From Dehalococcoidia bacterium (GTDB lineage: Bacteria > Chloroflexota > Dehalococcoidia > UBA2979): DNA of 36,768 bases. The notes under the pieces are model-generated. The model had not been told where the DNA came from, made no database searches, and worked only from the letters and a program-made list of their open reading frames with translations. Position 1 is the first letter of the stretch. Every line of letters begins with the position of its first letter. The stretch spans positions 1 to 36,768 of the forward strand of contig QZJI01000029.1 of NCBI GenBank assembly GCA_003599735.1, written 5' to 3'. Below are positions 31,839-36,768 of the stretch, piece after piece. The translations under genes were made by a program, and so were the position numbers.

Positions 31839-31929
31839 AAACGTATTCAGGCCTCGATGCCCGCCAAGGTGCGGCACTGTGGAGGCACCTGAATGCCTAG
31901 ACTGTGCTCGCCAGACGGGGGAGACACCT

Positions 31930-32178
31930 GTGGGCGACGAGCATGGGCAACACGGACATAACCCTCATGGGCGCACGCCGGCGATCAGGCCGACCACGAC
32001 CACTGACAGTACCAGCGGCGATCGTTCTCCGCGCGCACGACGCCGGTCGCCGTGCCACGCTCATCGCACCGAACGCGGCAGGATACGACAGGCCAGCCCG
32101 GGACAGGTCGATAGTCGGAGGTGCCATAGTTCGTCATGCTGCACTGATGGCTATCGAACAGGTCATCCGGCGTCATGA
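31930..32178 (+). CDS. Possible small His-rich ORF (uncertain)
   Basis: GTG 31930 is preceded by GGGGGAG (31917-31923) with ideal 6-nt spacing. The first residues are GDEHGQHGHNPHG, a metal-binding-like His run, but after about 30 residues the sequence becomes Arg/Ser-rich without recognisable structure until the stop. It could be the 5' remnant of a metal-transport gene whose remainder has been lost, or a chance ORF. The rest of the 31741-32183 interval, outside this ORF and the 13-bp repeat, shows nothing I can identify. Confidence 0.28.
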   Translation: MGDEHGQHGHNPHGRTPAIRPTTTTDSTSGDRSPRARRRSPCHAHRTERGRIRQASPGQVDSRRCHSSSCCTDGYRTGHPAS

Positions 32179-32183
32179 CGCGG

Positions 32184-33287
32184 CTACCCCTCGAATCCCT
32201 CAACGAGCATGTCCAGCGCAAGTGAAAGTGGCGGGCGTAGTGCCGTTCCAGCAAACGAATCAGCAAGGAGGCGCGCCACTACACCGTCTCGTCGGTAGTG
32301 CCTGCCACCGCTGAGTGCGAATAATTCAGCGCAAAGCTTGGTCGCCTCTGCCGATACGTAGGTCTTCATCCGAAGGACGCGGGCGGCATATGCGGGCCCG
32401 GCAGCAGGACGCCAAGCGGCCGCGGTCTCGTAAAGATATGCGGACATCGCTTCCTGTTTCATGCGTGCATCAGCAAGACGTAGCCGGATTGCGGGCGACG
32501 CGGGCGCGGGTACACTCAACGCATTGAGGATGCCGGTGGCGCAACCCAGCGGAATCGCCGCAAATAAGCAGTACCAGTAGGTTACGGGCTGAACCACCTC
32601 AATGAAGTTCGGGAAGCCGCAAATCTCGGAAGCAGGCGCATCCTCATAGTGGACACTCTGGCTCTCGGTGGCGCGCATGCCGAAGCCATCCCAGTCGTTG
32701 GCGATCTCTACCCCCGGCGCGTGCGTCGGGACATAGAAGAACTCGACCACACCCGCGCCTGGAAGATCCTCCTGGGAGACTTTCGCGGTTGAAAGAAACA
32801 TGTCCGCATTCGCACCTGAGGAGGCCAGGATTTTCGTCCCGGTGATCCTCCAATCGCCCTTACCGACACTCCGGGCAACCGTCTTCGTCGCCGCCAGCGA
32901 ACCGCCCGCACCCGCTTCGGAGTTGCACGCGGCATACAAGCGGCGGGAGCGATAATCAGCGGCAACTCGTTCAGTCTGCGCGATCCATGCTGCTCGATAC
33001 TCCGGAGGTGCGACATCCGCGCCTGCGCCATAGATTCCCGCAAGTCCAAGCGGCATCGCCGCGACCAGCGCGGTCGAGGGAGCTGCGGCCGAGAGCATTT
33101 CAATGGCACGAACCGCGTCGAGCGGTGTCCAACCATCACCGCCAAGGGAGCCTGGAAAGGGCGCGATCAGCAGCCCCGACCTAAAGAGTTCCGACACGCT
33201 TTCGATCGGATATCGATCAGGACTCGCACGTTCACGCTCGGCAGCGCGTTCCACCAGCTCAGTCAGGTCCTCTGGTCGCAAAGACAC
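32184..33287 (-). CDS. Acyl-CoA dehydrogenase family protein
   Basis: 367 aa flavoprotein of the acyl-CoA dehydrogenase superfamily. N-terminal helical domain (SLGGDGWTPLDAVRAIEML), a middle beta domain (WRITGTKILASSGANADMFLSTAKV; DWDGFGMRATESQSVHYEDAPA), then the C-terminal helical domain (RLADARMKQEAMSAYLYETAAAW; FALSGGRHYRRDGVVARLLADSF). The usual catalytic Glu is not obvious by eye, so it could be a monooxygenase-type (DszC/HpaB-like) relative rather than a true dehydrogenase. The start is GTG 33287 with AGGAGG 5 nt upstream. It is divergent from the Baeyer-Villiger monooxygenase gene. Confidence 0.82.
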   Translation of the reverse strand: MSLRPEDLTELVERAAERERASPDRYPIESVSELFRSGLLIAPFPGSLGGDGWTPLDAVRAIEMLSAAAPSTALVAAMPLGLAGIYGAGADVAPPEYRAAWIAQTERVAADYRSRRLYAACNSEAGAGGSLAATKTVARSVGKGDWRITGTKILASSGANADMFLSTAKVSQEDLPGAGVVEFFYVPTHAPGVEIANDWDGFGMRATESQSVHYEDAPASEICGFPNFIEVVQPVTYWYCLFAAIPLGCATGILNALSVPAPASPAIRLRLADARMKQEAMSAYLYETAAAWRPAAGPAYAARVLRMKTYVSAEATKLCAELFALSGGRHYRRDGVVARLLADSFAGTALRPPLSLALDMLVEGFEG

Positions 33288-33715
33288 TGCACCCTCCTAC
33301 TCCGCAGAGATCCGCAAAACTAACACACCAGCAGCGACACCTCGGAGTCTGTATCCAGCCGTCGTGGCCTGTTGCCCAAGTCAATCGGCCCGACTACTCG
33401 CTACGAATCGGAAGCCGTCCACTGCGTGTCGATCCGCGGGGGACGCCGCAAGGTCTGCATCACGGTGCAGTATTCGCTCGATAGCCAGCCTTCAGCGATT
33501 CCTAGATTTCGTGCAATGACAACGTCCGCTCCTCCAGCCTTTGGTGGCGCAGTCAGGTCCGGTCGCGCGCTCCAGCACATTCGTCATATTTCAATCACCG
33601 GGCGCCAGCGTAGCCGTCGCAGCGGGACAAGCAGATACCAGGACAATTATCCCCCGTTGCGGAATCGCGGACGGGATCCTGCTATTGTCCGGCTCGATCC
33701 GTCGAGGGAGCGCAC
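33288..33715. other. 428-nt intergenic region without a recognisable gene
   Basis: It separates the divergent acyl-CoA dehydrogenase-family and monooxygenase genes. Short open frames exist on both strands, but none has a family-like sequence together with a ribosome-binding site. It is less GC-biased than its surroundings near 33590-33700 (CATATTTCAATC; GACAATTATCC), where promoters for the two flanking genes probably lie. I see no tRNA or strong hairpin. Confidence 0.5.
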
Positions 33716-35662
33716 GTGAATCTGACCAAGAACTATCCGCCGATCATGGCCTCCGACGAGGAACTCCGCGCGGCGCTGGAGGCGGCGCATGTCCCCTCGT
33801 TGATGAACGCACTGGTTCACGTCAGCGGCGACATCAGCCACATCCGCGGCGACATCCGGCCGGTGGCGGCTCTGTTCCAGGATCCACAGGGTGGCATCTC
33901 GCGCGAGGACCAGGCGCGCGGACGGGCGATCGCGTTCGAGGTGCTGAAGGCGTACCGAGATGGCGGTAGCCAGATTCCGCCACGCCCCTCCGACGACGCG
34001 ATCGAGGAGATGACGGACTACATCATCGGCGAAGGAGTGCCCCGAGACTACAAGCAGTTTCTGCATGCCGAGTTGCGGATCGACGGACAGGATCCCTACG
34101 CGCACCCATCGTTCGACGGGATTCCGGAACAGGTCCGGCAAGACTTCCATGTCGTGATCATCGGCGCGGGGATGTCCGGCCTGCTCGCGGCGATCCGTCT
34201 CGACCAGGAGCACATCCCGTACACCATCATCGAGAAAAACTCCGAGGCCGGCGGGACGTGGTGGCAGAACCAGTACCCCGGCTGCCGCGTGGACAACCAG
34301 AACCACATCTATTCGTACTCGTTCGAGCCCTACGACTGGCCATACTGGTACTCCAACCGACAGGTACTGTTCGAGTACTTCAACCACTGCGCTGACAAGT
34401 ACGGCATCCGCCCGAAGATCCGCTTCAACACCGCGGTCGACTCCGCGCGGTTCGACGAGTCGACAGGCCGGTGGACGGTAACGGTGCGGCCGAAAGGCGG
34501 CGCACCCGAGGAAATCGTGGCGAGCGCCGTGATCAGTGCCGTAGGCCAGTTGAACCGGCCTCGGCTACCCGCAATCATCGGTCGCGAGTCATTCGAGGGG
34601 GTGGCGTTCCATTCCGGCGAGTGGCGGCATGACGTCGACCTGACGGGGAAGCGGGTCGGTGTCGTGGGGACGGGGGCGAGCGCGTTCCAGTTCGTGCCGG
34701 AGATCGCACAGCAGGCATCGGAGGTGGTGATCTTCCAGCGGACACCACCGTGGATGGGACCGCAGCCGATCTATCGCCAGCCGATCCCGGAGGGGAAACA
34801 CTGGCTGCTAAAACATGTGCCCTTCTACTACGAGTGGTACCGCTTCGCGCTGTTCTGGCGGAGCAGCGAAGGGATGCTGAAGTCGGTAACGGTCGACCCG
34901 GAGTGGACCGAACCAGGGTCAGTCAGCCGCGCGAACCAGTTGATGCGGCAGACGATGACGGCGTACATCACACGAGAACTGCAGGATGCGCCGGATATCC
35001 TCGCGCACGCGATCCCCGACTACCCGCCGGGCGGAAAGCGGATGGTGGTGGACGATGGCAACTGGCTGCGCGCGCTGAAGCGCGACAACGTGCGCGTGGT
35101 GGTCGACCCGATCGCGGCGATCACTCCCACGGGGATCACGACGCAGGGTGGGCAGGCCGAGGCGTTCGACGTGATCGTCTACGCGACGGGGTTCCAGGCG
35201 AGCAACTTTCTTATGCCGATGGACGTGTACGGTCGTGACGGCGTGGAACTACACGACCGATGGGCGGGAACGGCGCGCGCGTACAAGGGGATCACAATTC
35301 CCGGTTACCCGAACTTGTTCATGCTGTACGGGCCAAACACGAACATCGTGGTGAACGGAAGCACGATCTTTTTCGCCGAGTGCGAGATGCGATACGTGAT
35401 GGGCTGCATCCACATGCTCCTGTCGCAGGGCAAGGCGGCGATGGACGTGCGCCGCGAGGTCCACGATGCCTACAACGAGTGGATTGACCAGGGGAACGCG
35501 CTGAAAGCGTGGGGCACCTTCGGTGTGACGAGCTGGTACAAAAACACGGATGGGCACGTCACTCAGAACTGGCCGTTCACGCTCCTCGAGTTCTGGACAC
35601 AGACGCGCGAACCGGACCCCGGCGACTATGAGTTCATCGAGGCGCGGGTGCCAGTCGGATAG
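33716..35662 (+). CDS. FAD-dependent Baeyer-Villiger-type monooxygenase (HAPMO-like)
   Basis: 648 aa. An N-terminal extension of about 140 residues precedes the FAD Rossmann motif GAGMSG (150-155). The Baeyer-Villiger fingerprint FxGxxxHxxxW is exact (F293, G295, H299, W303), and the NADPH motif GTGASA follows at about 318-323. Length and the N-terminal extension match 4-hydroxyacetophenone monooxygenase-type enzymes, which insert oxygen next to a ketone to give an ester. The start is GTG 33716 with GAGGGAG 5 nt upstream. It is followed 109 nt later by the crotonase-fold gene and is divergent from the acyl-CoA dehydrogenase-family gene, suggesting a ketone or aromatic side-chain degradation group. 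The actual substrate is unknown. Confidence 0.88.
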   Translation: MNLTKNYPPIMASDEELRAALEAAHVPSLMNALVHVSGDISHIRGDIRPVAALFQDPQGGISREDQARGRAIAFEVLKAYRDGGSQIPPRPSDDAIEEMTDYIIGEGVPRDYKQFLHAELRIDGQDPYAHPSFDGIPEQVRQDFHVVIIGAGMSGLLAAIRLDQEHIPYTIIEKNSEAGGTWWQNQYPGCRVDNQNHIYSYSFEPYDWPYWYSNRQVLFEYFNHCADKYGIRPKIRFNTAVDSARFDESTGRWTVTVRPKGGAPEEIVASAVISAVGQLNRPRLPAIIGRESFEGVAFHSGEWRHDVDLTGKRVGVVGTGASAFQFVPEIAQQASEVVIFQRTPPWMGPQPIYRQPIPEGKHWLLKHVPFYYEWYRFALFWRSSEGMLKSVTVDPEWTEPGSVSRANQLMRQTMTAYITRELQDAPDILAHAIPDYPPGGKRMVVDDGNWLRALKRDNVRVVVDPIAAITPTGITTQGGQAEAFDVIVYATGFQASNFLMPMDVYGRDGVELHDRWAGTARAYKGITIPGYPNLFMLYGPNTNIVVNGSTIFFAECEMRYVMGCIHMLLSQGKAAMDVRREVHDAYNEWIDQGNALKAWGTFGVTSWYKNTDGHVTQNWPFTLLEFWTQTREPDPGDYEFIEARVPVG

Positions 35663-35771
35663 CACGGCGGACCTCAGACATACCCGGGCCAACCCAGCAC
35701 GGTTGTAATACACTCCGCACGCCCTCGGCGGTCGGCCGTGAGGCATGCGCGAGCACGAGAGGGAGCGCCCG

Positions 35772-36554
35772 ATGAGCAACACGGTAATTTACGAAGTCCG
35801 CGACCACATTGCCTACGTCACGCTGAACCGTCCGGAGGCGCTGAACGCGTTGAACTTCGAGTTGAGCGCGGCGCTGGAGGAGACTTGGTATGCGTACGAC
35901 GCGGACCCGGAGGCATGGGTGGCGATCCTCACAGCGAACGGTCGGGCGTTCTGCTCCGGCGCAGACCTGCGCCAGCGAAACGCGGAGACGGCGCCCACAA
36001 GCCATCGACCGACACACAGCCTTGGCCACGGGGTGGACATCTACAAACCGATCATCGTGGGCGTGCATGGGTACTGCCTCGCCGCGGGGATCGACCTCGT
36101 CCTGCCGTGCGACATCCGTGTGGCAGGGGAGAGTGCGCAGTTCGGGATGACGATGACTCGTGTGGGGGTGATGGCCTCGACGGGCGCCTCGCAGTTGCCG
36201 CGCTCGATCCACTGGGCACACGCGATGGAGATGCTGCTGACGGGCGAGCGCGTCAGTGCGCAGGAGGCGTACCGCATCGGCCTCGTGAACAAGGTAGTGC
36301 CTGACGCGGATATTCTGACAACATGCGAGGAATACGCGGCGAAGATCCTGCGGAACTCGCCCACGGCGGTGCGGCTGACCAAGGAAGCCGCGATCCGCGG
36401 TCGCGACGCAAGCACGATGGCGGAAAGCCTGAAGATCGGTTTTGGAATTCAACGTGTGATGCGCGCCACCCCCGACGCGAAGGAAGGGCCGCGTGCCTTC
36501 GTCGAGAAGCGCGACCCTCAATGGCAGCCTGCGGACGTCGGCGGGGTTCACTAA
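35772..36554 (+). CDS. Enoyl-CoA hydratase/isomerase (crotonase) family protein lacking classic catalytic Glu residues
   Basis: 260 aa crotonase fold. The oxyanion-hole segments are clear: AFCSGADLR (residues about 60-67) and GYCLAAGIDLVLPCD. At the position of hydratase Glu144 there is Asp108 (GID), and at Glu164 there is Met128 (QFGMTMTRVG). CoA-ester binding is expected, but classical hydratase chemistry is doubtful; isomerase, dehalogenase, hydrolase or CaiD-like reactions are open. Start ATG 35772 is chosen because GAGAGGGAG precedes it by 6 nt; an in-frame ATG at 35745 lacks this. It lies downstream of the monooxygenase and is probably co-expressed. Confidence 0.88.
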   Translation: MSNTVIYEVRDHIAYVTLNRPEALNALNFELSAALEETWYAYDADPEAWVAILTANGRAFCSGADLRQRNAETAPTSHRPTHSLGHGVDIYKPIIVGVHGYCLAAGIDLVLPCDIRVAGESAQFGMTMTRVGVMASTGASQLPRSIHWAHAMEMLLTGERVSAQEAYRIGLVNKVVPDADILTTCEEYAAKILRNSPTAVRLTKEAAIRGRDASTMAESLKIGFGIQRVMRATPDAKEGPRAFVEKRDPQWQPADVGGVH

Positions 36555-36736
36555 CCCGCGGCCTGCTCGGGACTGCCGCCCATCACGCTTCGTTCAGACA
36601 GTCTTGCAGTGGTGGCGCGGTCGGTATCCGTCCCGCACCGTCCGCGCCACCGCACACGGACGAGGGCCACACCTGGCACCACTCAGACCTATACCTCACC
36701 TCGACCATCGTCCGCGGTAGGGGCGAGGGTCAGGCG

Positions 36737-36768
36737 ATGCCGGCATTCGGCGGCCGACTGACGCCCGA
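36737..36768 (+). CDS. Possible start of a gene running out of the window
   Basis: ATG 36737 follows GAGGG (36725-36729) with 7-nt spacing, and the ten codons to the window edge are open (MPAFGGRLTP). Too short to identify. The interval 36555-36736 before it has no recognisable feature. Confidence 0.3.
   Translation, partial: MPAFGGRLTP

Noticed and set aside
33288-33715. tRNA or small gene in the 428-nt gap
   Set aside because: No cloverleaf-like set of stems was found by eye, and the short open frames lack a ribosome-binding site with sensible protein sequence.

Overview
This is a high-GC bacterial chromosome segment with densely packed, mostly short-spaced genes and no rRNA, tRNA, CRISPR array, insertion sequence or phage signature that I can see. 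The gene content suggests an aerobic heterotroph: heme A synthase for aa3-type oxidase, many acyl-CoA enzymes, a Baeyer-Villiger-type monooxygenase and c-di-GMP signalling. MutL has the endonuclease motif, which excludes an E. coli-like relative. My best guess is Chloroflexota (Dehalococcoidia-like), with an actinobacterium as the alternative. This is inference from gene repertoire only.

Layout. 1-5.5 kb: the end of mutL, an ADP-forming acyl-CoA synthetase-like protein, a pterin-binding methyltransferase-like protein, a trans-aconitate methyltransferase-like gene (minus) and a class V aminotransferase. 5.5-7.9 kb (minus): an unannotated 42-codon gene, a strong intrinsic terminator, a radical SAM protein, and a two-gene YeeE/YedE sulfur-transport-type membrane pair. 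8.0-11.7 kb (plus): a compact four-gene operon of alpha/beta hydrolase, metallo-beta-lactamase-fold protein, thioredoxin-fold fusion protein and a UGSC-type selenoprotein. The last is the main discovery: a standard gene caller would break it at an in-frame UGA, but the same frame continues for 81 more codons with conserved-looking sequence, and a bacterial SECIS-like hairpin lies just downstream of the UGA.

11.8-20 kb: a TesB-like thioesterase, a carboxymuconolactone decarboxylase-family protein, a PAS-PAS-GGDEF diguanylate cyclase and ctaA (plus). These converge on a minus-strand operon in which a membrane HD-GYP protein, a 48-aa membrane peptide, modA, modB and modC are all joined by 1-4 nt start/stop overlaps. 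20-25.7 kb (plus): a tandem-domain CaiB/BaiF CoA-transferase broken by a one-base frameshift, cobO, a two-subunit family I CoA-transferase whose first gene appears to use a CUG start, and a DUF4349 lipoprotein/membrane protein closed by a perfect-stem terminator.

25.8-31.8 kb: an MFS transporter, an atypical OmpR-like regulator whose ribosome-binding site lies in a 15-bp inverted repeat, an unknown 140-aa protein, a LuxR-type regulator that may be read from a leaderless mRNA, a SUI1/YciH protein, a truncated PspC-domain gene, an isoprenylcysteine methyltransferase-family membrane protein and a SHOCT protein. 31.9-36.6 kb: a possible His-rich small ORF, an acyl-CoA dehydrogenase-family protein, a HAPMO-like Baeyer-Villiger monooxygenase and a crotonase-fold protein lacking both classic catalytic glutamates. 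The last three look like a ketone/aromatic side-chain degradation set.

Themes that tie the window together are CoA-ester chemistry (synthetase, thioesterase, three CoA-transferase genes, crotonase, dehydrogenase), thiol/selenol redox chemistry next to sulfur-transport-type genes, and c-di-GMP signalling genes flanking ctaA and the molybdate transporter.
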